A stretch of 5,400 bases of DNA from Prolixibacteraceae bacterium. GTDB taxonomy: Bacteria; Bacteroidota; Bacteroidia; Bacteroidales; Prolixibacteraceae. The notes beneath the pieces are model-generated. The model made no database searches and was not told where the DNA came from. It saw only the letters and a list, made by a program, of their open reading frames with translations. Each line of letters starts with the position of its first letter. Within the stretch, counting starts at the first letter, position 1. This document shows, piece after piece, positions 1 to 5,391 of this stretch. The stretch lies in assembly GCA_016931875.1 (NCBI GenBank), contig JAFGDX010000377.1, forward strand, positions 1 through 5,400, in the 5' to 3' direction. Position numbers and translations under genes: made by a program.

Positions 1-453
1 GAAAAGGAGTTACTTACTTTGGGTGACAACCTGATCGACTTTTATACCGGGGAATTAAGTGTTGAAAAGATTGGTAATGAATGTCTTCATTATTTCAAAA
101 AAGAAAAGGCAAATGACTTTCACTCTTTCAGAAACTGGCTGGGAAGCAGCGAGTACCGGAAAATACCACTGAGTGATTCTTCCATCTGGATTGTAAAACA
201 AGGTGTTCACCCCGAACGGTACATCCATATTCACCCGGCCAAATATACCGAACACGCATTGCGCATTCGCGCGGTTACGCTAAAAACGGTTTTGACGCTG
301 CAAATTCTTTCCATGCCTGTTCAAAAAAACATGAATGAAAATTTGAAAATGGTAAACAATGTTCGAAAAAATTATTTACATCTCTCCCCCATCAAATCGT
401 TAAGTTACGATAAAGGAATTTTAAAAATCTGGCGATTTTTTGACGAAAATTAA
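1..453 (+). CDS. Unrecognised protein, C-terminal part (5' end outside window)
   Basis: The frame is open from the first base of the window, giving 150 residues before a TAA at 451-453, so the gene most likely starts to the left. A TTG at 19 is possible as a start but has no special support. I do not recognise the family. The piece is soluble-looking, with no membrane segment or signal peptide in the visible part. Its middle carries a distinctive stretch of alternating His, Tyr and Pro residues (RYIHIHPAKYTEHALRIRA) followed by LKTVLTL, which looks like a folded core motif and not linker. The C-terminus is basic and ends WRFFDEN. The coding call rests on the uninterrupted frame and protein-like composition. 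The stop codon shares bases with the stop of the convergent response-regulator gene. No plus-strand terminator hairpin is obvious after the stop, so transcripts may run into each other. Confidence 0.75.
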   Translation, partial: EKELLTLGDNLIDFYTGELSVEKIGNECLHYFKKEKANDFHSFRNWLGSSEYRKIPLSDSSIWIVKQGVHPERYIHIHPAKYTEHALRIRAVTLKTVLTLQILSMPVQKNMNENLKMVNNVRKNYLHLSPIKSLSYDKGILKIWRFFDEN

Positions 454-1184
454 ACCACCGACACATTCCCCTGGCTGTGTAAAACATCCAAAACCGAGTT
501 TTTATAACTGCGCCCGATGGGAAGTTCTTTGCCAGGCACATCAATGCTGCTGGAAGTAAAAGCTTCAATTTTCTGCAGCGAAACAATAAACGATTTATGG
601 ATACGCAAAAACCCCGCATCGGGAAGTTTTTCCTCCATGTTTGTCATGCTGGTTTTGGTGATTATTTTCTTGTTTTCGGTATAAATCTGAACATATTCAC
701 TCAATCCTTCAACATAAACAATTTCATTCAAATGAATTTTAATCACTTTTTTGTTTTCTTTCACATAAATAAAAGCGTCATCGCCGGGTGTCGAATGGCT
801 GGCCGGTGTTTCCGGGATTGACTCATCCTGTGAAACCTGGTAAAATTTGTTTACGGCTTTCAGGAAGCGTTCAAATGTTATGGGTTTTAACAAATAATCC
901 ACCACATCAAGTTCAAAACCGTCGAGGGCATATTCACGAAATGCAGTGGTAATGATTACTTTGGGCGGATGTTTTAGGGTTTTTAGGAACTCGATACCGG
1001 TAATCTGCGGCATCTGAATATCCATAAACATTAAATCGACTGAATGTCGCTGGAGCGCACGCAGGGCTTTCATTGCATCGCTGCACTCTTCAACAATTTC
1101 AAAGTTTTCCAGTTTTTCGATATGGCTCCGCATCAAATCACGTGCAAGAGGCTCATCATCAATTACGAGACATTTTGTTTTCAT
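450..1184 (-). CDS. LytTR-family response regulator (REC + LytTR DNA-binding domain)
   Basis: This 244-residue protein is the expected output of the sensor genes upstream, a cytoplasmic transcription factor activated by phosphorylation. Residues 1-118 are a receiver domain: acidic pocket D9-D10, phosphoacceptor D55 in the FMDIQMP segment, switch Thr at 79 or 80 in IITT, and K100-P101. A Ser/Pro-rich linker spans roughly 118-136. Residues 137-237 form a LytTR domain, with the typical EIVYVEG (154-160), FLRIHKSFIV (192-201) and LPIGRSYK (221-228) signatures. All catalytic positions are present, and length matches the LytR/AlgR/YehT type. The ATG at 1184 puts the first beta strand (KCLVIDDE) at the N-terminus as usual; there is no clear Shine-Dalgarno site. 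It is the last gene of the operon, 71 bp after the pseudokinase, and is the only regulator for three sensors. Target genes cannot be read from the window; autoregulation is common in this family. Confidence 0.95.
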   Translation of the reverse strand: MKTKCLVIDDEPLARDLMRSHIEKLENFEIVEECSDAMKALRALQRHSVDLMFMDIQMPQITGIEFLKTLKHPPKVIITTAFREYALDGFELDVVDYLLKPITFERFLKAVNKFYQVSQDESIPETPASHSTPGDDAFIYVKENKKVIKIHLNEIVYVEGLSEYVQIYTENKKIITKTSMTNMEEKLPDAGFLRIHKSFIVSLQKIEAFTSSSIDVPGKELPIGRSYKNSVLDVLHSQGNVSVV

Positions 1185-1255
1185 GGCAAATACAGATTAG
1201 CTTTTGTTCTGTAGCTGTTCAATAAGTAAGGTACTGTTGAAATTCATTACAATTC

Positions 1256-2293
1256 TTATTGAAACAATTCAATAATCAATTCTCTAAAATTTTCATCCAT
1301 GTTTTCTTCAATCCTGAATTTTCCCGGAAAACTGTAGTTGAGGCGTTTTCTGGTAATTTCAGCAATTTTGTTTCCTGTTAAACCAAACGGTTTTTCGCTC
1401 CAAAATGTGAACGAAAAAAGCAGATATTTCTTATCTCCTTTTATAAGGACGGTGCTTTCGAAGGTTTCGTTACACGCATACACTAATTTTATTGCATCAT
1501 TTAAAAAAGGCAACAGTAAAAACGGCGGCACCAGGCACGATTTAAGATGTGTGTGAACAAATAAATTACTTTTCAAACGTTCACCAAGAGCCTGTTTATG
1601 AATGTCGAGAAATTCTTCAATGAGTTTTACTTCCAACTGCAGCGGAATCAGTTCATCTTCACCTTCATATAAAAACCGGTTCAGAAAATTGGAAATTTTT
1701 ATAATCAAACCCGGCGTGGTTTCATTTTGGCTTTGGGCAGTTTGTTCCAGTTCCTCTATTAACGACAGTACAAGTTTAGGTTGCAACTGGTAGCGGTAAA
1801 TTTCGAGCTCGGTTTCCATGTTCGACTGCACCAGATCGTCTTGCCGGGTTTTGGCCGTATACCATGTCCGACCGGCTTTAATAGCCAGAAATACAAGAAT
1901 AATATAGTGATTTCCGATGCCGCTGATGATGATATTTTTGATGTTCAGATATCCCGGAGCGAATGCTTTTTCGGGGGCAAAAGGTTTAAAAACCAGCTCG
2001 TTGCTCACTATCAATTCAACAATGGAAAATACAATAAGAAACACAAACAAGGCAAACCCAAACAAAAAATATTTCCCTTTTAAAAATGACTGTGGCACCA
2101 GCAGGTAGGCAATTAAATAAGTATGGGCTACAAACACCGGAAGTGTAATAAGGTAATACATCAACCAAATAAAATACTGGTCGATTCCAAAACCGAGGCT
2201 TTGAATCAAAGTAAAAGCAAGCACCCACACAAGCCAAAAAACGGCATGCAGTATTACTTCCGGCTTATCGATATTTTTTCCGACCCGTTTCAA
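1256..2293 (-). CDS. Degenerate LytS-type sensor (probable pseudo-histidine kinase)
   Basis: This 345-residue inner-membrane protein matches the architecture of the two preceding kinases: four hydrophobic segments near 13-33, 42-66, 75-97 and 119-140, a charged linker (about 141-166), then a remnant His_kinase/HATPase region. The active-site residues are missing. The family motif Q-x-P-H-F-L-F-N is QLQPKLVLSL here, so the phosphoacceptor His is K173 (codon AAA, plus-strand TTT at 1775-1777). The N-box is N265-D266-A-I-K-L270-V271 instead of E-N-x-x-K-H-G, and the G-x-G-L-x-N lid motif before KRL (316-318) is absent. The frame is intact. The TTG start is the only standard start downstream of an in-frame stop (2306-2308) before Met45, which would remove the first membrane helix. 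It also places the N-terminal His at residue 16, against 17 in both paralogues. The gene overlaps the upstream gene by 29 bp, suggesting translational coupling. Likely a regulatory partner of the active kinases (inference); it could instead be a sensor with another output. Confidence 0.85.
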   Translation of the reverse strand: MKRVGKNIDKPEVILHAVFWLVWVLAFTLIQSLGFGIDQYFIWLMYYLITLPVFVAHTYLIAYLLVPQSFLKGKYFLFGFALFVFLIVFSIVELIVSNELVFKPFAPEKAFAPGYLNIKNIIISGIGNHYIILVFLAIKAGRTWYTAKTRQDDLVQSNMETELEIYRYQLQPKLVLSLIEELEQTAQSQNETTPGLIIKISNFLNRFLYEGEDELIPLQLEVKLIEEFLDIHKQALGERLKSNLFVHTHLKSCLVPPFLLLPFLNDAIKLVYACNETFESTVLIKGDKKYLLFSFTFWSEKPFGLTGNKIAEITRKRLNYSFPGKFRIEENMDENFRELIIELFQ

Positions 2294-3359
2294 GTTCTTT
2301 TTCTTTTAAAATTAAATCCACTTCAAACGAAGCGGTTTTATTTTGTACTGATAAATTGTATCCTTTTTTTGAATAGGTTAAGTCCAGTCTTTTTTTCAGA
2401 TTTTTAAATCCCATTCCCTGGATTTCATCCCGCTGGTTTTCGATATGAACACGGGGTTTGCTGTTTTTTACCCAAAGCTCTATTTTTTCAGAACTCGCGG
2501 TAACCCTGATTTTTATCCACGGTGTTCCGGCATCAAGACTGCTACCGTGTTTAAAGCTGTTTTCCACCAGGAAAAACAAAACCATGGGGGGAACTTTCAG
2601 ATTTTTTGTTTCGCCTTCCGTTTGAAAATCAATTTTCAGGCGTTTACCGTATCGCATTTCTTCCAGTTGGATGTAGTTTTTTACCATTGAAATTTCGTCC
2701 TCCAGTTTCACAAAATCTTTCTGGCTTTCATCGATAATATAAACCAGCACGGTTTTAATACGGGCGATCACCTCCAGCGTTTTTGCAGGGTTTAGCAACG
2801 AAAGTGCATACAGATTGTTGATGGTATTAAACAGGAAATGCGGATCGAACTGCGCCTGTAAAAGTTTCCCCTGCGCTTTTTTGTTTTGTACTTCAAGCTT
2901 TTTATGCAGGCTTTCGGTATATAAATAGTCTTTTACATATTTACCAATACAAAACAAAGCCACAATAAAAGTCATGTCCTTGGTGTTTACAACAATAAAA
3001 CGCAAATTCATAATCCCCTCGCGTTCAATATTCTCAGGCGAAATAAACGAATAGAAAATATTGTTTGAAACCACCAACTTCAACGCCGACAAAGCCACTC
3101 CAACCAAAACAAAAAGCAAAATAAACCGCCAAATATTTTGTTTTAAAAGGTACCCCGGAATCAGCAAAAATATGGTAATGTATGCGTAACTATAAAAGAA
3201 AAAAGCATTTAGCAATGTAATTTTGAACAGATGCCAGGGGTTATCGTTTTTGTTTTGCACGTATAAAATAAGGCTAAAAGCAAAAACAACCGACAGGAAA
3301 AAGATAACATGCCGGAACAACCGATAAGGAAACCTATTTTCAAAAAGCAGTTTATTCAT
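2265..3359 (-). CDS. LytS/YehU-type sensor histidine kinase (second of tandem pair)
   Basis: This is a 364-residue inner-membrane histidine kinase of the His_kinase (PF06580-like) plus HATPase type, expected to autophosphorylate and pass phosphate to the LytTR regulator in the same operon. Four hydrophobic segments lie near 16-34, 45-67, 77-97 and 121-141, followed by a charged, probably coiled-coil linker (145-168). The catalytic part is complete: DPHFLFNTINNLYAL with phosphoacceptor H174, LEEMRYGKRL (232-241), N-box E266-N267-S-F-K-H271-G272, and lid motif G315-M-G-F-K-N320 before KKRL. There is no extracytoplasmic sensor domain, only short loops, so sensing is probably within the membrane. 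I chose the ATG at 3359, one base after the stop of the preceding kinase. An in-frame TTG at 3371 would overlap that gene and adds only four residues. The basic C-terminal tail (ETGRKKYR) overlaps the start of the next gene. Confidence 0.95.
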   Translation of the reverse strand: MNKLLFENRFPYRLFRHVIFFLSVVFAFSLILYVQNKNDNPWHLFKITLLNAFFFYSYAYITIFLLIPGYLLKQNIWRFILLFVLVGVALSALKLVVSNNIFYSFISPENIEREGIMNLRFIVVNTKDMTFIVALFCIGKYVKDYLYTESLHKKLEVQNKKAQGKLLQAQFDPHFLFNTINNLYALSLLNPAKTLEVIARIKTVLVYIIDESQKDFVKLEDEISMVKNYIQLEEMRYGKRLKIDFQTEGETKNLKVPPMVLFFLVENSFKHGSSLDAGTPWIKIRVTASSEKIELWVKNSKPRVHIENQRDEIQGMGFKNLKKRLDLTYSKKGYNLSVQNKTASFEVDLILKEKELETGRKKYR

Positions 3360-3360
3360 T

Positions 3361-4389
3361 TTACTTTTCAATCACCAGCTGAACTTTAAATTTAGTTTTT
3401 TCATTGTGAATGTCGAGAAGGTATTTTCCGGCGTACAAAATATCCAGTCGTTTTTGCACATTTTTCAGCCCGATTCCTCCTTCACTTTTTTTACTTTCCT
3501 GATTTGCTGAAATACTGTTTTCTGTTTCAAACTCAATTTTGGTGTCGGTGGTTTTTAAATTTATCCGAACAAAAGATTCTCCGGGAAGGTTATGGCCGCC
3601 GTGTTTAAAGCTGTTTTCAACAAAAGTAAAAAGCATCATCGGGGCAATTTTTTTGTTTTGAACCGGCCCCGTAACCCGAAATTGTATATTGAGGTGTTTC
3701 CCATACCTCAACTTTTCAAGACTGATGTAGTTGTCTATCAAATCAATTTCTTTTTCAAGGTTAATCTCAATTTCACTGCATTCGTACAAAACGGTGCGAA
3801 GCAGCGCCGCTATTTTTGCAATTCCTTCAGAAGTTTTTGCCGATTTTTCGAGCGACAGCGCATACAAATTATTCATGGTATTAAACAGAAAATGCGGATG
3901 TAGCTGGGTTTTCAACAGGTTCAATTCGGTTTGAAGGTTTTGCTTTTCCATTGCGTGTTTTTCATTTTGCTGCTCCAGCCATTTCTTCACTATTTTCACA
4001 GCAAAAGCAATGGCAACCATAAAGTTGGTCTCCAGCAAAAGATACAAAAATGTAACCCCGAAAAGTGTATCGAAAGTAACCGGCAAATTGTTGAGCTTTC
4101 GGAGAAAAATACGTTCACCAAGAGTTACTAAAAAAAGCAGGACAATAAGAAAAAAAACCGACAGCAGCAGTTTTCTTTTTTTCAGGTAGAAAGGCAGGAT
4201 TCCGTAGATGGTTGTATAAGCAGCAATCATTATAAACGGAAGCATACAAAGCGATTCAAGAAAATACCACTGATAATCGTTCCCGTATTTCCCGTAAATC
4301 GATCCAAAAAACAAAACATAAAAAAGCCAGAAAAAAAGATGAGGCAGGAAACGTTTATGAAATGCTTTGTCAATAATTTTCTGATTCAC
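3361..4389 (-). CDS. LytS/YehU-type sensor histidine kinase (first gene of operon)
   Basis: This is a 342-residue inner-membrane histidine kinase and the first gene of the four-gene signalling operon. Hydrophobic segments lie near 15-33, 45-66, 74-92 and 112-134. A charged coiled-coil-like linker (136-161) leads into the dimerisation/phosphoacceptor helix, LHPHFLFNTMNNLYAL with H166. Further family motifs are all present: LEKLRYGKHL (224-233), N-box E258-N259-S-F-K-H263-G264, and lid motif G305-I-G-L-K-N310 followed by VQKRLD. It should be catalytically active. The start is GTG (plus-strand CAC at 4387-4389); an in-frame stop lies at 4405-4407 and no ATG lies between, so GTG is the only usual start that keeps the first membrane helix. 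It is about 40% similar by eye to the second kinase across the catalytic half, with near-identical DNA around the H-box and N-box. The ligand is unknown. Confidence 0.95.
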   Translation of the reverse strand: MNQKIIDKAFHKRFLPHLFFWLFYVLFFGSIYGKYGNDYQWYFLESLCMLPFIMIAAYTTIYGILPFYLKKRKLLLSVFFLIVLLFLVTLGERIFLRKLNNLPVTFDTLFGVTFLYLLLETNFMVAIAFAVKIVKKWLEQQNEKHAMEKQNLQTELNLLKTQLHPHFLFNTMNNLYALSLEKSAKTSEGIAKIAALLRTVLYECSEIEINLEKEIDLIDNYISLEKLRYGKHLNIQFRVTGPVQNKKIAPMMLFTFVENSFKHGGHNLPGESFVRINLKTTDTKIEFETENSISANQESKKSEGGIGLKNVQKRLDILYAGKYLLDIHNEKTKFKVQLVIEK

Positions 4390-4405
4390 CGATTCGATTT
4401 TTGGT

Positions 4406-4413
4406 TAAATATA
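4406..4413 (-). promoter_or_regulatory. Candidate -7 box of kinase operon promoter
   Basis: The minus strand reads TATATTTA, seven of eight matches to the Bacteroidota -7 consensus TAnnTTTG. A T-rich stretch (4433-4438) sits at about the right distance for the -33 element but is not a clean TTTG. Transcription would start around 4399, giving a very short leader before the GTG at 4389. A second 7/8 match, TACATTTA, lies at 4419-4426 and could be used instead. Confidence 0.35.
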
Positions 4414-4457
4414 GTTTATAAATGTATGCCGGAAAAAACCAAAAGAGTAAAAAAGCC

Positions 4458-4475
4458 CCTGTAAAAACCTGTAAA
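4458..4475 (-). repeat. Two CCTGTAAA direct repeats, 10-bp period
   Basis: CCTGTAAA occurs at 4458-4465 and again at 4468-4475 (TTTACAGG twice on the minus strand), exactly one helical turn apart. They lie about 45-70 bp upstream of the candidate -7 box of the kinase operon, where an activator would bind. LytTR proteins bind short direct repeats, and the ACAG core resembles the half-site reported for AgrA, although the classical spacing is about two turns. An operator role is inference. Confidence 0.3.
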
Positions 4476-4501
4476 TATTGCATTTAACAGATGATATTGC
4501 A
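4475..4501 (+). repeat. Two ATATTGCA direct repeats, 19-bp period
   Basis: ATATTGCA is present at 4475-4482 and 4494-4501, directly next to the CCTGTAAA pair. Two identical octamers 19 bp apart (just under two helical turns) upstream of a signalling operon could be regulator half-sites. In AT-rich DNA, chance is a real alternative. Confidence 0.22.
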
Positions 4502-4511
4502 CTATTGGCAG

Positions 4512-4524
4512 AACATTTCATGTT
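4512..4524. repeat. Short inverted repeat AACAT-TTC-ATGTT
   Basis: This is a perfect 5-bp inverted repeat with a 3-bp centre, between the octamer repeats and the nearest terminator hairpin. It is too short to be a strong RNA hairpin and would suit a dimeric DNA-binding protein, but with no second copy in the window it may be chance. Confidence 0.15.
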
Positions 4525-4532
4525 GTTTATTG

Positions 4533-4566
4533 AAAAAACCCTGCATCACTATTATAATGCAGGGTT
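4533..4566 (-). terminator. Intrinsic terminator (third of three, minus strand)
   Basis: A perfect 10-bp inverted repeat (AACCCTGCAT at 4537-4546, ATGCAGGGTT at 4557-4566) encloses a 10-nt loop. On the minus strand the stem runs straight into six T residues, the classic intrinsic terminator layout. It stands just before the control region of the kinase operon and would block read-through from the right. On the plus strand there is no T tract. Confidence 0.7.
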
Positions 4567-4579
4567 ACAATTGAAATTC

Positions 4580-4606
4580 AAAAAATGCACGGCTCCTCAC
4601 ACCGTG
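4580..4606 (-). terminator. Possible weaker intrinsic terminator (second of three, minus strand)
   Basis: CACGG (4588-4592) pairs with CCGTG (4602-4606), extendable by one G-U pair, around a short loop. On the minus strand the stem is followed by CAT and then a run of T residues (complement of the A run at 4580-4585). On the plus strand the same stem is followed by TTATTTTTATTT, so it could act in either direction. The stem is short. Confidence 0.4.
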
Positions 4607-4639
4607 TTATTTTTATTTACCCTTCATAGAGCCAGGCTT

Positions 4640-4670
4640 AAAAAAAGCTCCCGTCCTCTGACAGGAGCTT
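4640..4670 (-). terminator. Intrinsic terminator of the secreted-protein gene (first of three)
   Basis: AAGCTCC (4645-4651) pairs with GGAGCTT (4664-4670). After one C-A mismatch, three further pairs (GTC/GAC) close a CTCT tetraloop. On the minus strand the stem ends in a run of seven T residues. It lies about 56 bp after the stop of the gene at 4726-5217, so it is the natural end of that transcript. Confidence 0.75.
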
Positions 4671-4673
4671 GTA

Positions 4674-4695
4674 TTTTTCATACTTCTATGAAAAA
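4674..4695. repeat. Perfect 9-bp AT-rich hairpin with 4-nt loop
   Basis: TTTTTCATA (4674-4682) and TATGAAAAA (4687-4695) are exact inverse complements around a CTTC loop (GAAG on the minus strand). It falls in the 3' untranslated region of the secreted-protein gene, directly before the first terminator. It could protect the mRNA 3' end or be a protein-binding palindrome. It has only one G-C pair, so RNA stability would be modest. Confidence 0.35.
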
Positions 4696-4725
4696 AATTG
4701 CGCTGTTTTTAGTTCTGTAGTACCA

Positions 4726-5217
4726 TTAAAAAGAAGCCTGGTATTCTTCATTAATCAAATGCGGGAAATAACAGGCTATCAATCCCAAAAGTTCGTCTTC
4801 GGATTTTGGGTTCTGGCAAATTACACGCTGTGCGTAATAACCAACTTTATCCATTTTTTCGTTGTTTGCATCAGCAGGCAGAGTCTGGTATTTTTTGTCT
4901 ATTTTTTTCACACCAAAAACATGTTTCTGACACTGGTACATCACTTCAAACTCATCAGAACGAATAATAAAGCTGGTACAATCTTTATCTTTTAAAACAC
5001 CAATCCGAATCGGGCTATTTACATCATCGTACATCAAATTATAGGTTGGAACCATCTTATTATCCAAAACCATGGGAACATCGGAATTTACAATTGTATA
5101 TTTTCCAAATTCGGTCAACGAGTTCCCTGTTAATGCCTTTCCGTCTCTGATTTTTGCATTGACGCCCAGGCTTAAAAGCGCTACACAAACGGTTAAAATC
5201 AATACTCTTGTTTTCAT
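4726..5217 (-). CDS. Small secreted/periplasmic protein of unknown function, four cysteines
   Basis: This 163-residue protein has a clear Sec signal peptide: basic start MKTR, hydrophobic core VLILTVCVALLSLG, and a V-N-A cleavage site after residue 21. There is no lipobox Cys at the cleavage point, so it is predicted to be released into the periplasm or exported, not lipidated. The mature part (about 142 residues) has four Cys (80, 96, 134, 149), an even number that would allow two disulfides. Sequence such as SFIIRSDEFEVMYQC (82-96) suggests alternating beta strands, and the C-terminal stretch LLGLIACYFPHLI (143-155) is hydrophobic but short for a membrane anchor. I do not recognise the family. 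The ATG at 5217 follows an A-rich leader, as is usual in Bacteroidota. It has its own promoter and terminator, so it appears monocistronic and separate from the kinase operon on the same strand. Confidence 0.85.
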   Translation of the reverse strand: MKTRVLILTVCVALLSLGVNAKIRDGKALTGNSLTEFGKYTIVNSDVPMVLDNKMVPTYNLMYDDVNSPIRIGVLKDKDCTSFIIRSDEFEVMYQCQKHVFGVKKIDKKYQTLPADANNEKMDKVGYYAQRVICQNPKSEDELLGLIACYFPHLINEEYQASF

Positions 5218-5245
5218 CTTTTTTTTATTTAATTGTTTACTTGTT

Positions 5246-5253
5246 CAAATATA
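5246..5253 (-). promoter_or_regulatory. -7 promoter box for the secreted-protein gene
   Basis: The minus strand reads TATATTTG, a perfect match to the Bacteroidota -7 consensus TAnnTTTG. About 18-20 bp upstream is a T-rich stretch (minus-strand ATTTTA, around 5271-5276) that only partly matches the TTTG -33 box. Transcription would start near 5240, leaving a leader of about 20 nt before the ATG at 5217. Confidence 0.55.
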
Positions 5254-5383
5254 TGTAAGCCCCTGAACAATAAAATCTTATTTCAATTAATGACTCCCGG
5301 GAACCGATCAAATCATCTTTTAACTCGATAAAATGAATTCTGTGCTGTTGGCAGACCAAAACACGCAGTACACAGGCAATTTT

Positions 5384-5391
5384 TACATTTG
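5384..5391 (+). promoter_or_regulatory. -7 promoter box for a divergent gene beyond the right edge
   Basis: TACATTTG on the plus strand is a perfect TAnnTTTG match, preceded by a T run and followed by CAGGT, a context typical of Bacteroidota transcription starts. No clean TTTG is seen 19-21 bp upstream. It suggests that a plus-strand gene begins just outside the window, making 5218-5400 a divergent promoter region. Confidence 0.4.

Larger units (their letters stand above)
4390..4725. other. Intergenic control region between secreted-protein gene and kinase operon
   Basis: This 336-bp stretch has no convincing gene. Going leftwards from the secreted-protein stop, it holds an AT-rich hairpin, three minus-directed stem-loops with T tracts, a short inverted repeat, two sets of short direct repeats and the probable -7 box of the kinase operon. 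The layout separates two minus-strand transcription units and carries the control elements of the second. An open frame on the plus strand (4478-4720, TTG start) runs through the hairpins and has no coding character. Confidence 0.7.

Noticed and set aside
597..821. Plus-strand open frames inside the signalling genes
   Set aside because: These lie opposite strongly supported LytTR and LytS genes and show no domains; they are shadow frames.
1197..1247. 16-residue ORF (ATG to TAA) on the minus strand between pseudokinase and regulator
   Set aside because: It is very short, has no ribosome site, and its composition is unremarkable; chance is the simplest explanation without conservation data.
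2274..2279. Six-A run (minus strand) inside the gene overlap, possible frameshift site fusing the second kinase to the pseudokinase
   Set aside because: The needed shift is +1, the run does not form a standard -1 slippery heptamer in the right frame, and six A residues are short for transcriptional slippage. The TTG start explains the arrangement better.
4551..4556. TATAAT on the minus strand
   Set aside because: It is in the loop of a terminator hairpin, and Bacteroidota use TAnnTTTG rather than the proteobacterial -10 box.
4478..4720. 80-codon open frame on the plus strand in the intergenic region
   Set aside because: It starts at TTG, runs through three or four stem-loops that make sense as minus-strand terminators, and its translation has no domain or coding character.
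4632..4741. CCAGGCTT (4632-4639) and its inverse AAGCCTGG (4734-4741)
   Set aside because: These are 8-bp arms about 94 bp apart, with one arm inside the coding region and a stronger local hairpin between them; likely chance.
5295..5302. TCCCGGGA palindrome
   Set aside because: It is a single 8-bp palindrome with no flanking symmetry and no second copy nearby.
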